This document shows positions 7,676-17,025 of a stretch of 64,000 nt of DNA, piece after piece. Source of the DNA: Dactylosporangium siamense (GTDB taxonomy: Bacteria; Actinomycetota; Actinomycetes; Mycobacteriales; Micromonosporaceae); contig NZ_BONQ01000049.1 of the NCBI RefSeq assembly GCF_016862795.1, positions 1 through 64,000 on the forward strand. The letters run 5' to 3'. Under the pieces are notes generated by a model. The model searched no databases, was not told the origin of the DNA, and was given only the letters and a program-made list of their open reading frames with translations. Every line of letters begins with the position of its first letter. Position 1 is the first letter of the stretch. The position numbers were made by a program, and so were the translations under genes.

Positions 7676-10516
7676 GTGCGGTTCATGGCCAACATGTGGT
7701 TCACGGTCCTGGGGCCGGTCCGGGTCTGGCGGTCGGGCGTCGAGGTCGACCTCGGCGCCCCCCAGCAGCGGTCCGTGCTGGCCCTGCTCCTGGCAAAGGC
7801 CGGCCAACCGGTCGGTTTGGCCGAGATCGTCGACGGGCTGTGGGGCGAGGACCCGCCGGTGTCGGCCGTCAACGCGGTGCACCGCAGCATCGGGCTGCTC
7901 CGCCGGGCCCTCGAACCCGGGCTGACCAGCCGCGACCCGGGACGCTGGCTGGTCCGGTCCGGCGGCGGCTACCGGCTCGACGTCGACGCCGGCACCGTCG
8001 ACCTGCTCACGTTCCGGGCGCTGCTGGGCCAGGCCCGGACCGGCGGCGCCGTGCCGCTCTTCGAGCAGGCCCTGGACCTGTGGCAGGGACCCGCGGCCGG
8101 CACCGTCCCGCTGGAGATCCGGGGCCGGCCCGAGTTCGCCGCCCTGGACCGCGAATACGAGGCCGCCGCCCGCGACGCCGCCGACGCCGCCCTCGCCGCC
8201 GGTGCGCCGGGTGCGGTCCTGCGGGCCGTCGAGCTGGCCGCCGACCGGGCTCCGCTGGACGAAGCGTTGCAGGCCCGGGTCATACTGCTGCTCGCCGCGA
8301 CCGGTCAGCAGGCCGCGGCGCTGCACCGGTTCGACAAGGTCCGGGCGAGCCTGCGTGACGACCTCGGGATCGACCCCGGGGCGGAGCTCGCCGCCGCCCG
8401 GGACCGGGTCCTGCAACCGGCCACCGAGCGCACCGCCACCCGTCCCGCCCCCACCGAACGGCCGGTCGCCCAGCTGCCGCTGGATCCGTCCTCGTTCACC
8501 GGCCGCCGGTCGGAGCTCGCCGCGGCGCTGTCGCTCCTGGCCGGCGACGCGTCCTCGTCGACGGTCGTCATCTGCGCGATCAGTGGGATGGCCGGCGTCG
8601 GCAAGACCACCCTCGCGGTGCACTGGGCGCACCAGGTCGCCGACCGGTACCCCGACGGCCAGCTGTACCTCAACCTGCGCGGCTTCTCCCCGGCCGGGCA
8701 GGTGATGGACCCGGCCGAGGCGGCGGCCCGGCTCCTGGAGTCGCTCGGCGTCCAGCCGCACCGCATCCCGGCCGGCCTGGACGCCCGCGCCGGCCTGCTC
8801 CGCAGTGAACTGGCCGGCCGGCGGATGCTGGTCCTGCTCGACAACGCCCGCGACACCGCCCAGGTGCGGCCCCTGCTGCCCGGCGCCGGCACCTGCCTCG
8901 TCATGGTCACCAGCCGCGACCGGCTCGCCGGCCTCATCGCCTCCGACGGCGCCACCCCGATCACCCTCGGTGGGTTCACCCCGGCCGAGGCCCGGCAGCT
9001 GTTGACCCGCCGGCTCGGCACCGCGCGGATCGCCGCCGATCCCGACAGCGTGGACGAGATCATCAACCGGTGCGACGGGCTGCCGCTCGCCCTGGCGATC
9101 GTCGCCGCCCGCGCCGCGACCCACCCGCACCCGCCGATGCGCGACCTGGCCGCCGAACTGCGCGATGAGAGCGGCCGGCTCGACGTGCTCAGCACCGGCG
9201 ACCCGGACAGCGACGTCCGGGCGGTGTTCTCCTGGTCGTACCACGCGCTCACCGCCGCCGCGGCCAGGCTGTTCCGGCTGCTCGGCGTGCACCCCGGCAC
9301 CGACATCCCAGCTGCCGCCGCGGCAAGTCTCGCCGGTGCCGGCCGGGTGCGGCCGCTGCTCGGCGAACTGGTCCGCGCCGGACTGGTCGCCGAGCACACG
9401 CCGGGCCGGTTCGCGCTGCACGACCTGCTGCGCTCGTACGCCACCGAGCTCCTCCACATCGTCGAACCCGACGCGGACCGCAGCGCCGCCGCGGCCCGGC
9501 TCAGGGACCACTACCTGCACACCGCGCACCGGGCCGCGCTGCTGCTGGCGCCGGGCCGTGACCCGGTCACCCTCGCCGCGCCGGAGCCGGGCGCGACCCC
9601 CGAACCGCTCGCCGACCAGGTCCGGGCCCTGTCCTGGTTCACCGCCGAGTACCGGGTGCTGCAAGCGCTGCTGGCCCGTCTCGCCGCAGCCGGATCCGAT
9701 CTGCACACGTGGCAGCTGGCGTGGACGCTGGACACCTTCCAGCGCCGCCAGGGGCACACGCACGATCAGGTCGCCGACCGCAGGACCGCGCTCGCCGCGG
9801 CGAAGCGCCTGGCGGACCCGGCGGTGCTGGCCGACTCGCACCGCGACCTCGGCCACGCCCTGACCGGCGCGGACCGTCAGGAGGAGGCCCGCGCCCACTT
9901 CACCTGCGCCCTGGACGGCTACGAGGACCTCGGCGACCTCGTCGGCCAGGCGCACGTCGAACGCGGAATCGGCTACTCCTACCAGTGCGGCGGCCAGCAC
10001 GACAAACTGCTGAAGCACTGCCTGCGGGCCGAGGAGCTGTACCGGGCCGCCGGCAACCGGCTCGGACTGGCCAAGGCGCTCAACGAGATCGGGTTCGCGC
10101 ACGCCTGCCTCGGCGAGCCCCAGGTCGGCGAGGCGCACTGCGAGCAGGCGCTGCGGCTGTTCCGTGCGCTCGGGGACCGGCACGGCGAGGCGGCCTGCCT
10201 GGACCGCCTCGGCGCGATCCGGCACGGCCTGCACGACCACCCGCAGGCCGCCCGGTACTACCAGCAGGCGGTCGACCTGTACGTCGGGGTCGGCGACCCG
10301 GGCGAGGAGGCCGCTTCGATGATCAGGCTCGGCGACGTGCACCACGGCGCGGGCGACACCGTTGCCGCCGGCCGCGTGTGGCGGTCGGCGCTGGGCATCC
10401 TGGGCCGCCTCGGGTCGTCCGCGCAGACGGAGCTGGTCCGGTCGAAACTGGACCAGCTCGCCGGTGTGTCCCGCGGTGGGGGCGCGGCTTCCCGGGTCAC
10501 GCCTCGAACGGCTTGA
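7676..10516 (+). CDS. AfsR/SARP-type transcriptional regulator (BTAD, NB-ARC, TPR)
   Basis: 946 residues: an OmpR-like winged-helix DNA-binding domain (about 5-100, beginning FTVLGPVRVWRSG), a bacterial transcriptional activation domain (110-255), an NB-ARC STAND ATPase with Walker A GMAGVGKTT at about 304-312 and Walker B RRMLVLLDNA, and TPR repeats from about 690 to the end. These large SARPs act as ATP-gated activators of secondary metabolism or morphogenesis. No biosynthetic cluster is beside it, so the target is unknown. GTG 7676 is the longest plausible start; ATG 7685 or ATG 7694 are alternatives and none has a clear ribosome site. The 3' end overlaps the convergent GGDEF gene by 20 bp. 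Confidence 0.88.
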   Translation: MRFMANMWFTVLGPVRVWRSGVEVDLGAPQQRSVLALLLAKAGQPVGLAEIVDGLWGEDPPVSAVNAVHRSIGLLRRALEPGLTSRDPGRWLVRSGGGYRLDVDAGTVDLLTFRALLGQARTGGAVPLFEQALDLWQGPAAGTVPLEIRGRPEFAALDREYEAAARDAADAALAAGAPGAVLRAVELAADRAPLDEALQARVILLLAATGQQAAALHRFDKVRASLRDDLGIDPGAELAAARDRVLQPATERTATRPAPTERPVAQLPLDPSSFTGRRSELAAALSLLAGDASSSTVVICAISGMAGVGKTTLAVHWAHQVADRYPDGQLYLNLRGFSPAGQVMDPAEAAARLLESLGVQPHRIPAGLDARAGLLRSELAGRRMLVLLDNARDTAQVRPLLPGAGTCLVMVTSRDRLAGLIASDGATPITLGGFTPAEARQLLTRRLGTARIAADPDSVDEIINRCDGLPLALAIVAARAATHPHPPMRDLAAELRDESGRLDVLSTGDPDSDVRAVFSWSYHALTAAAARLFRLLGVHPGTDIPAAAAASLAGAGRVRPLLGELVRAGLVAEHTPGRFALHDLLRSYATELLHIVEPDADRSAAAARLRDHYLHTAHRAALLLAPGRDPVTLAAPEPGATPEPLADQVRALSWFTAEYRVLQALLARLAAAGSDLHTWQLAWTLDTFQRRQGHTHDQVADRRTALAAAKRLADPAVLADSHRDLGHALTGADRQEEARAHFTCALDGYEDLGDLVGQAHVERGIGYSYQCGGQHDKLLKHCLRAEELYRAAGNRLGLAKALNEIGFAHACLGEPQVGEAHCEQALRLFRALGDRHGEAACLDRLGAIRHGLHDHPQAARYYQQAVDLYVGVGDPGEEAASMIRLGDVHHGAGDTVAAGRVWRSALGILGRLGSSAQTELVRSKLDQLAGVSRGGGAASRVTPRTA

Positions 10517-12032
10517 ACAGGCGGGCGTCCGTCGCGTCGAGGAGCTGGCGGGAGAAGACCTGATACCCGCCGCGGCCGCGGCGTTTCGCGTCGTACATGG
10601 TGACGTCGGCGTGGTGCATCAGCTCGGTCGCGTCCCGGGCGTCCGACGACAGCGCGATGCCGATGCTGGCGTCGACGGTGACGGTGTGGCCGGTGTGGCC
10701 GGTGAGGTCGACCGGGCGGCCGATCCGGCGGACCATCCGCTGGGCGACCCCGATCGCCTCGTCGAGTTTCGTGACGCCGCGCAGCATGACGGCGAACTCG
10801 TCGCCGCCGAGGCGGCCGGCCAGGTCGGCGTCGCGCAGCTCGGCGCGGATGCGCGCGGCCGTGGTCACCAGGAGGTGGTCCCCGGCGGCGTGGCCGAACG
10901 TGTCGTTGATCGGCTTGAACCGGTCGAGGTCGATGAACAGCAGCGCCGCCGGGCGGCCGGCGGCGAGGTGCTCGGTCAGCTGCTCCAGGAACGGGCCCCG
11001 GCCGGCCAGCCCGGTCAGCGTGTCGCGCGCCGCACGGTTCACCTTGTCGAGGGTGTGGGCGTCGGTGAGCGCGAGGCTGACGTTCTGCGCGAACGCGCCG
11101 AGCTTCTGCTGGTCGTGGAGCGTGTAGGAGCGCAGGGGTTCGTACGAGGCCACGAGCAGCCCGCCGACGACCGCGCCGTTCTCGTGCACGGGCGCCGCCA
11201 TCGACGCGCACAGCCGGTCGCCTGTCAGGTCCCGGATGGCCGGTGAGGCGTGGCCGTAGCCGGCGACGAGCACGACGTCGCCCTGCCGCATCGCCTCACC
11301 GACCGCGCCGGTGGCATCGAGCGGCATCGCGGGCAGGTGCGCGGTGGGCAGACCGACCGCCGACAGCAGCCGGGCCCGGTCCGGGTCGTCGCGGTCGCGG
11401 ACCCAGAGGCCGACGACGTCGTCGCCGAACAGGTCCGCGGCGGCGACGGTGATGGTCTCCAGGATCTGCTGCAGCGGGTCGCGCCTGGAGATGGCCCGCT
11501 GGATGTCCGACACGTGGATCAGGAGCCGCTGCTGTTCGCGGAGCGACTCGGCCAGCCGGGCGTTCTCCACGGCCTGCAGCTCGCTGCGTTCCCGCATCGC
11601 CTGCTCCGCCCGCAGGGTCCGCAGCGTGGTCAGGGTCAGTTCCAGCAGCCGGGCCATCCCGCGGATGAGGCCGCGCTCCTCGGCGGCGAACGGGGCCTCG
11701 TCCCACCGGGCGATGATCAGGTGACCCGGGTGCGTGCCGCCCCAACCGGCGGCGAAGGCGCGGCACCGGTCGAGCCCGGGCACGTCCAGCCAGTCGCGCC
11801 CGCCGTCGGCGACCGCGCGCAGGTCCGCGACCGGAACCGTGCCGGCCGGGAAACCGATCGCGGCGCCCACCCGGTCGCCGAACAGGACCGCGCCGACCTC
11901 GGCCTCGAGGGCCTGCGCCGCACGCTCGGCAGCGCCCTGCACGGCCGACTCCTCGTCCGGCAGCGAGGTGACCACGGCCAGCAGCTCCAGCAGCTGCTGG
12001 ACGTGCAGCGACTCCGCGACCGGCAGGGCCAT
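10497..12032 (-). CDS. GAF-GGDEF diguanylate cyclase
   Basis: 511 residues: two GAF-like domains (about 10-135 and 185-330) joined by a helical linker (140-180), then a GGDEF domain (340-500) with an intact active site LGGDEFAV and the upstream FIDLDRFKPIND metal/substrate segment. It should make cyclic di-GMP; no EAL domain is present. No RxxD inhibitory site was seen five residues before GGDEF (the residues there are DLAGR). It follows the FIST gene with one base between stop and start, so both are surely one transcript and the FIST protein likely feeds the sensory input. Confidence 0.9.
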   Translation of the reverse strand: MALPVAESLHVQQLLELLAVVTSLPDEESAVQGAAERAAQALEAEVGAVLFGDRVGAAIGFPAGTVPVADLRAVADGGRDWLDVPGLDRCRAFAAGWGGTHPGHLIIARWDEAPFAAEERGLIRGMARLLELTLTTLRTLRAEQAMRERSELQAVENARLAESLREQQRLLIHVSDIQRAISRRDPLQQILETITVAAADLFGDDVVGLWVRDRDDPDRARLLSAVGLPTAHLPAMPLDATGAVGEAMRQGDVVLVAGYGHASPAIRDLTGDRLCASMAAPVHENGAVVGGLLVASYEPLRSYTLHDQQKLGAFAQNVSLALTDAHTLDKVNRAARDTLTGLAGRGPFLEQLTEHLAAGRPAALLFIDLDRFKPINDTFGHAAGDHLLVTTAARIRAELRDADLAGRLGGDEFAVMLRGVTKLDEAIGVAQRMVRRIGRPVDLTGHTGHTVTVDASIGIALSSDARDATELMHHADVTMYDAKRRGRGGYQVFSRQLLDATDARLFKPFEA

Positions 12033-12033
12033 G

Positions 12034-13212
12034 TCAGGCCACCGCGAGCACAGCCAGTGTCTGGTTGTGGAAACCGTCGATGCCCCGGGTCCGGGCGATC
12101 TCGCCGTAGGTGTAGAAGCCGGCGAACGGCACCCCGCCGGCCCACTTCTCCAGCCGTTCGCCCTCGCGCCGGATGCCGTCGTCGCCGAGCGTCGCCCGGA
12201 TCGCGGCGCAGCTGAAGGTCAGCAGGCCGACCGGCTCCGGGCCGCCCAGCCCGGAGATCGCGGCCTCGCACGCCCCGTCGGTCGCCTCCAGGATCGACGT
12301 CTCGTCGCCGATCATCGGCCAGGTCAGCGCGCCGTGGTCGATCGCGGAGCCACCACCCAGCGTGCGGCCCTCCAGGTCGATCTCGGTGCTGAGGTTGCGC
12401 GCCTCGACCCCGCTGCGCCGCTGCACGCCGAGCGGGTGCAGCAGGGCGAAGTCCCGGAAGGCCTCGACGTCGGTGTACGCCTCGCGCGGCGCGCCGAGCC
12501 GGTCCAGGTACGCGTCCAGCGCGGGCCGGTCGTCGAGCGTCTGGATCCGGCCGCCACCACTCGAGGTCACGATCATGGCATCGCCGACTTTGCGGTACCC
12601 GTGCCGCACCCCGACCGCCAACGGTGCCTCCGAGGCGATGGCGACGGCGACGACGGCGTCGCTGAGCACCCGGTCGCCGGCGAAGAGGTGCGAGCCCGTC
12701 ATCCGCCAGCCGTCGGCGGACGCGCCGCCGAACAGTGGTACGCCGGCTCCCAGCACGCTGTACACGCCGCGCAGGATCGACTCCTGGTCCCGGACGAACC
12801 CGTCGGTGAGCAGCATCAGCACCCGGTGCGGCTGGTCGGCGAGGGGTTCGGCGCACCGGGCGACCTCGGCGCCGGCCTCGCGCTGCCGCCCGGCGACCGC
12901 TTCGGCGACGGCCGTCGTCACGGTGATGCCGGGACCACCGAGGGCCGCGACCATGACGGTGCCGTCCGTCGGGCCACCGGGGCCGATCTCGCCGTGGGTG
13001 GTGCAGCCGACCACCGGCACGCCCGCGGCGACCTGACGCACCCCGTCCAGCACCGCGGCCGGGTCGTGCGTGATGGCGCTGAACACGATGACGAGTTTCG
13101 GCTCCGGGCCGGTCATGGCGGACCGGGTGGCCGTTGCCGCGGCGGTCCGGGTGTCCGGGCTGTCCGAACGGCCCACGGCCAGCCAGCGTCGCCCGGTCGC
13201 ACCTGCGCTCAT
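12034..13212 (-). CDS. FIST N/C-domain sensory protein
   Basis: 392 residues with no membrane segment. Residues about 35-225 match the FIST N domain (GVPVVGCTTHGEIGPGG is the signature loop) and 230-380 the FIST C domain (PVGLLTFSCAAIRATLG and GVPFAGFYTYGEIAR). FIST proteins are proposed small-ligand (for example amino-acid) sensors found beside or fused to signalling outputs; here the partner is the diguanylate cyclase gene one base downstream. GGAGG lies 5-6 bases before ATG 13212. Confidence 0.88.
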   Translation of the reverse strand: MSAGATGRRWLAVGRSDSPDTRTAAATATRSAMTGPEPKLVIVFSAITHDPAAVLDGVRQVAAGVPVVGCTTHGEIGPGGPTDGTVMVAALGGPGITVTTAVAEAVAGRQREAGAEVARCAEPLADQPHRVLMLLTDGFVRDQESILRGVYSVLGAGVPLFGGASADGWRMTGSHLFAGDRVLSDAVVAVAIASEAPLAVGVRHGYRKVGDAMIVTSSGGGRIQTLDDRPALDAYLDRLGAPREAYTDVEAFRDFALLHPLGVQRRSGVEARNLSTEIDLEGRTLGGGSAIDHGALTWPMIGDETSILEATDGACEAAISGLGGPEPVGLLTFSCAAIRATLGDDGIRREGERLEKWAGGVPFAGFYTYGEIARTRGIDGFHNQTLAVLAVA

Positions 13213-13261
13213 GCCGCCTCCACCCACACCGGCCGGACCTGACACCGGGATCATCGGCCGG

Positions 13262-13292
13262 GCCGGGGCCGAGTTGAGCCTTCGGCCCCGGC
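13262..13292 (-). terminator. hairpin after the GH28-type gene
   Basis: Arms GCCGGGGCCGA (13262-13272) and TCGGCCCCGGC (13282-13292), 11 bp perfect with a 9-base loop, starting 4 bases beyond the stop codon of the GH28-type gene and ahead of the FIST gene on the same strand. There is no U tract, as usual in actinomycetes. Confidence 0.7.
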
Positions 13293-13295
13293 AGG

Positions 13296-15212
13296 TCACC
13301 GCACGACCACCGTGTACATGCTGCTGCCCTTCGCAGGTTCGGCGTTCGGCCCGAGCGCGATCTGCCCGGCCGGGAAGGCGCTGGAGTACACCGCGAAGCT
13401 GCGGCTGGGGCTCTCCGTGTTGGTGATCTGGGTACCGGTGTCGGTCCAGGAGGAGCCCATCCACGGCAGGCGGCCGCGGCGGGTGTCGACGGCCACGGAC
13501 ACGGTCACCGCCCGGTTGACGGTGAACCGCACCAGCGGGTCCGTCGCGGCGGTTCGGGAGTCGTTGGTGGTGCGGATCCACTGGGCGCCGGCGAGACCGG
13601 CCGGCACGGACGCGAAGGTGTAGGTCCGGTCGCCGTACTGGGTGACGCCGGTGCGCAGCTCCGGCTGCACCGACCAGCCAGCGACGGTCACGCCGGTGAT
13701 GGTGAGCGGCGCGGCGCAGTTCTGGGTCGAGCCGGTCTGGCTGACCCGCGTCGCCCCGCCGGTGGTGTTGGTGCCGTTGCTGACGCAGTACCCGGCGATG
13801 CTCTGGAACCTGGTGTCGTAGGGCGATCCGCTGCCGCGTTCGGTGACGAAGCGGTCGAAGGTGACCGAGCTGCCCGCGTCGGCGATGACGGCCGGCCGGT
13901 TGTCATTGGCGGTGAAGTGCGCCGAGCCGCCGGTGAAGTGGATGCCGTCGGCATTGTGCAGGTACCAGCCGAACGCGGGACGGGTGCCGATGCTGGCCGG
14001 GTTGAAGGCGTTCGGGTCGTTGGTGGGCACGGCGGTGCCGAGGTTGGCGCTGCCGCCGGGCACGAACACGTCGACGTCGGTGAAGGTGACGCCGCTGATG
14101 CGGTGGGTGGCGTCGGCGCCCCACAGCGTCGGGGTCTGCGGGCCCTTGCCGGTGGCGGTGACGTTCTCGTAGGTGATGTCGTGGATGCTGCCGACGCCGG
14201 GGTTGTCGCCGCAGCGTTTCCGGGTGCCGATCTTCTGGAAGATGGGTGCGGCGACGCCGCTGATGGTGATGTTGCGGTAGTGCACGTCGGAGATGTTCGC
14301 GCCGTCCATCGACACCATGCCCAGGCCGGCCTTGTTGGCGCCGGTGATGGTGACGGTGTCGAAGACGTAGTCGCTGAAGTCGCTGCAGGTCTCCGAGCCG
14401 AAGTTCAGGGCGTTGCAGCACACGGCGGACAGCCGCGCACCGGTCACCCGCACGTGGCCCTGCTGGAACCGCTGGCCGAGGGCCCAGTCACTCTTGAACG
14501 CGAGCGCGTCGTCCTGGGCGGCGATGGCGACGTCGGTGATGACCACGTTACGGGTGTTGATGACGTTCCAGCCGTCACGGTCGCTCGCGGTGTCGATGCG
14601 CAGGCCGGCGGACTGCACGCCGTCGCAGCCGTTGACGAGCGCGGCGAAGTGCCCGCCGCGGCGCAGGGTGATGCCGTCGAGCCGGAGGTTCGTACACCGG
14701 GTCAGGGCCAGGATCTTGTCCGCCTCCCCGGGATCTGGCAGGTCGTTCTCGTGGATCTTCAGGAAGCCGCCGCCGTCGATCGTGCCGGCGCCGGTGATCC
14801 CGATGTTGCTGAGCCGGTCGCCCCAGATCATCGCGTTGTGGAAGTGGCTGTGGCCGAAGTCCTGGTACGCGTCGTTCGGGTTTGGCTCGGCCGGGTCGTA
14901 GCCGGTGCCGGCCGCGCCGAGGATGGTGGATCCGCTGTCGAGCTGCAGGGTGACGTTGCTGAGCAGGTGGATCGAGTTGGCGGACCGGTAGGTGCCGGCG
15001 GTGAGCCGGACGGTGCCGCCGCCGGCGGCGTTGGCGGCGGCGATGGCCCGGTTGATGGCGGGGGTGTCGTTGGCCGAGCCATTGCCGGCGGCACCGTAGT
15101 CGCGGACGTTGAAGACGCCGGCCGCCGCGGCGGGGAGGGTGGGCGCCACGATGCCTGCGAGGCAGGCGGCGGCCAGGACGGCGAGCCACCGGCGCAATGA
15201 CGTACTGGACAC
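13296..15212 (-). CDS. secreted GH28-type (polygalacturonase-like) right-handed beta-helix enzyme
   Basis: 638 residues: signal peptide (1-30), then a pectate-lyase/GH28 beta-helix starting FNVRDYGAAGNGSANDTPAI and continuing to about 480, then a C-terminal beta-rich region (490-638). The GH28-like acid pair is seen in AAQDDALAFKSD, corresponding to the DD-AIKSG motif, but the usual GHG loop is replaced by CCNALNFGSE. So it is probably a glycoside hydrolase of this fold with altered substrate, not a typical polygalacturonase. GTG start with AAGGAG 8 bases before it. A LacI-type operator lies 94 bp upstream. Confidence 0.8.
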   Translation of the reverse strand: MSSTSLRRWLAVLAAACLAGIVAPTLPAAAAGVFNVRDYGAAGNGSANDTPAINRAIAAANAAGGGTVRLTAGTYRSANSIHLLSNVTLQLDSGSTILGAAGTGYDPAEPNPNDAYQDFGHSHFHNAMIWGDRLSNIGITGAGTIDGGGFLKIHENDLPDPGEADKILALTRCTNLRLDGITLRRGGHFAALVNGCDGVQSAGLRIDTASDRDGWNVINTRNVVITDVAIAAQDDALAFKSDWALGQRFQQGHVRVTGARLSAVCCNALNFGSETCSDFSDYVFDTVTITGANKAGLGMVSMDGANISDVHYRNITISGVAAPIFQKIGTRKRCGDNPGVGSIHDITYENVTATGKGPQTPTLWGADATHRISGVTFTDVDVFVPGGSANLGTAVPTNDPNAFNPASIGTRPAFGWYLHNADGIHFTGGSAHFTANDNRPAVIADAGSSVTFDRFVTERGSGSPYDTRFQSIAGYCVSNGTNTTGGATRVSQTGSTQNCAAPLTITGVTVAGWSVQPELRTGVTQYGDRTYTFASVPAGLAGAQWIRTTNDSRTAATDPLVRFTVNRAVTVSVAVDTRRGRLPWMGSSWTDTGTQITNTESPSRSFAVYSSAFPAGQIALGPNAEPAKGSSMYTVVVR

Positions 15213-15305
15213 GCGTTGTCTCCTTCTCGGAGGCCGTTTCGGGCACACCGCGGACCGCAGTGCCGATGCGGGCGCTGCGCTGGATGGGCCCCTGGTGAGA
15301 AATCC

Positions 15306-15319
15306 TGCAAACGTTTTCA
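15306..15319. promoter_or_regulatory. LacI-family operator
   Basis: TGCAAACGTTTTCA, with the perfect core AAACGTTT. It follows the LacI/GalR pattern of a CG centre flanked by A/T half sites. It is 94 bp upstream of the GH28-type start, so sugar-responsive repression is expected. No LacI gene is in the window. Confidence 0.7.
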
Positions 15320-15617
15320 CCGCCACTCAGGCCGCCGCACCTGAAGGGGTCGATGGATTCCCGCCAATATAGACCGCGGCTTCCGGCGCCTGTCAACCAT
15401 CAGCACCGCGCTGGTGGAGCCGTTCAGACATCGATGTCACGCGACGACCCGTGCGCCACGAGTCCGCGCGGCGCCGAGGGCCGCCGGCGGATCGGTGGCG
15501 GCCGATCCGCCGAGTTGGCTCTTGCCAGCTGGCTCGTCTTCGAATAATGATGTAGTCCTTCGTAAGTTCGTCAACACCTCTGCGTAAAGCTTGCCGCCAG
15601 AAGCCGAGAGGGTGACC

Positions 15618-15640
15618 GACGCGTCGCGCCCGAACGCGTC
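15618..15640. repeat. inverted repeat in the leader of the DUF4832 operon
   Basis: GACGCGT (15618-15624) and ACGCGTC (15634-15640) are perfect 7-bp arms with a 9-base spacer, ending 32 bp before the ATG of the first DUF4832 gene. It may be an operator or a leader hairpin. Confidence 0.45.
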
Positions 15641-15672
15641 CCGGCACCCCTTTCCGAGCACGAGGAACCCCC

Positions 15673-17025
15673 ATGAGACGAGCCCTGCGCCTCACCGTCG
15701 CCCTGCTCACCGCCTTATCCCTCACCGCCGCCGGCACCCCCGCCGCCGCCCACCCCGCCCAACCGCAGTGGAAGCCCCTCGCCTACACGGCCGCGCCCGC
15801 CGACAACCCGCTCAAGGGCTTCCTGCCGTTCGCCGGCGACTACCAGACGTTCCCGCACAGCATGGAGTGGTTCTACCTGCCGCTGCGCGACGTCATGACC
15901 GGGCCGCGGCAGTTCCGCTGGGACGCCTTCGACGCCCAGCTCAACGCCATCGCCGGGCGCGGTCACCAGGCCGTCTTCCGGTTCTACCTCGACTATCCCG
16001 GCAAGCCCACCGGCATCCCGCAGTACCTGCTCGACGCCGGGCTCCTCACCCGCCCGTACCCCGACTTCGGCAACAACGGCGTCAGCGTCTCGCCCGACTA
16101 CGACGACCCGCGCCTGGTCGACGCCCTGGAGAACTTCATCACCGCCCTCGGCCGGCGCTACGACGGCGACCCGCGGATCGGGTACATCACGCTCGGCCTC
16201 ATCGGCTTCTGGGGCGAGTGGCACACCTGGCCCTACGACGGCTGGACCCAGCCCGAGAACTGGATGCCGGGCACCGACGTGCTCAGCCGCATCCTGGCCC
16301 GGTACGAGGCGGCGTTCGACCGGACGTTCCTGCTGGCGCGGTACCCCAGCCAGCAGAACAAGCCACTGAACGTCGGCTACCACGACGACTCGTTCGCGTT
16401 CGAGACGCTGCCGCCGACGTCGTGGCACTTCGTCCAGCGGCTCATCGACGAGGGCGTCACCGACAAGTGGCGCACCCAACCGATCGGCGGCGAGCTGCGG
16501 CCGGAGATCCAGTCCTGCCTGTGGGACGAGCCGGTCAGCTGCACCCAGCACGAGGACTACGCCGAGTCAGTGACGCAGACCCACGCGACCTGGCTGATCA
16601 ACCACGCCGCGTTCACCGGCACCGGGTTCACCGGCGACAAGTACCAGCGGGCCGTCGCCGCCGCCAGGTCGCTGGGCTACGAGCTGACCGTCACCGAGGC
16701 CGCGCTGGGCCGTGACCGGGTCTCCGTCCGCGTCGCGAACCGGGGCGTCGCACCGTTCTACGCCGGCTGGGGCACCGAGCTCGCCGCCGTCGACAGCCAC
16801 GGCCGGATCGTGCGGCGCTGGCACACCGATTGGAGCCTCACCGGCATCCAGCCCGGCCAGGACCCCACCACGCTGTCCGCCCGCATCGACACCCGCGGCC
16901 TGCGCCCCGGCCACTACTCGATCGTCATGCGCGTGGACAACCCGCTGCGCAACGGCATCCCGCTGCGGTTCGCCAACACCGCGCAGAACACCGGCACCGG
17001 CTGGCTCACGCTGGGCGGTGTCTGA
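15673..17025 (+). CDS. secreted DUF4832 protein, first of two (TTA codon in signal peptide)
   Basis: 450 residues: signal peptide (1-26), then a DUF4874/DUF4832 pair of domains: a TIM-barrel-like part (NPLKGFLPFAGDY, FRFYLDYPGKPTGIP, LGLIGFWGEWHTWPY) and a C-terminal beta-sandwich (ELTVTEAALGRDRVSVRVANRG to GWLTL). Glu in GFWGEWHTW sits where clan-A glycosidases carry the acid/base, so it is probably a polysaccharide-acting enzyme; that is inference. Codon 15 is TTA (15715-15717), rare at this GC content, implying dependence on the bldA-type leucine tRNA and so on development. GAGG is 8 bases before the ATG. Its stop overlaps the next start by one base. Confidence 0.8.
   Translation: MRRALRLTVALLTALSLTAAGTPAAAHPAQPQWKPLAYTAAPADNPLKGFLPFAGDYQTFPHSMEWFYLPLRDVMTGPRQFRWDAFDAQLNAIAGRGHQAVFRFYLDYPGKPTGIPQYLLDAGLLTRPYPDFGNNGVSVSPDYDDPRLVDALENFITALGRRYDGDPRIGYITLGLIGFWGEWHTWPYDGWTQPENWMPGTDVLSRILARYEAAFDRTFLLARYPSQQNKPLNVGYHDDSFAFETLPPTSWHFVQRLIDEGVTDKWRTQPIGGELRPEIQSCLWDEPVSCTQHEDYAESVTQTHATWLINHAAFTGTGFTGDKYQRAVAAARSLGYELTVTEAALGRDRVSVRVANRGVAPFYAGWGTELAAVDSHGRIVRRWHTDWSLTGIQPGQDPTTLSARIDTRGLRPGHYSIVMRVDNPLRNGIPLRFANTAQNTGTGWLTLGGV

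Larger units (their letters stand above)
15213..15672. other. 460-bp divergent regulatory region
   Basis: No credible gene. It separates the GH28-type gene (read left) from the DUF4832 pair (read right). It contains a LacI-type operator (15306-15319), an AT-rich TATATT near 15366-15371, an AT-richer patch at 15541-15590 that could hold the rightward promoter, and an inverted repeat at 15618-15640 in the leader of the rightward transcript. Confidence 0.7.

Noticed and set aside
7637-10345. A 902-codon open frame on the minus strand opposite the first AfsR-type gene
   Set aside because: It is the mirror of a GC-rich gene; its product is low-complexity (R/G/V/Q-rich) and the plus strand encodes a clear BTAD/NB-ARC/TPR protein.
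7676-10516. SARP gene as pathway regulator of an antibiotic cluster
   Set aside because: No polyketide, peptide-synthase, terpene or lanthipeptide genes are within the window; neighbours are signalling genes.
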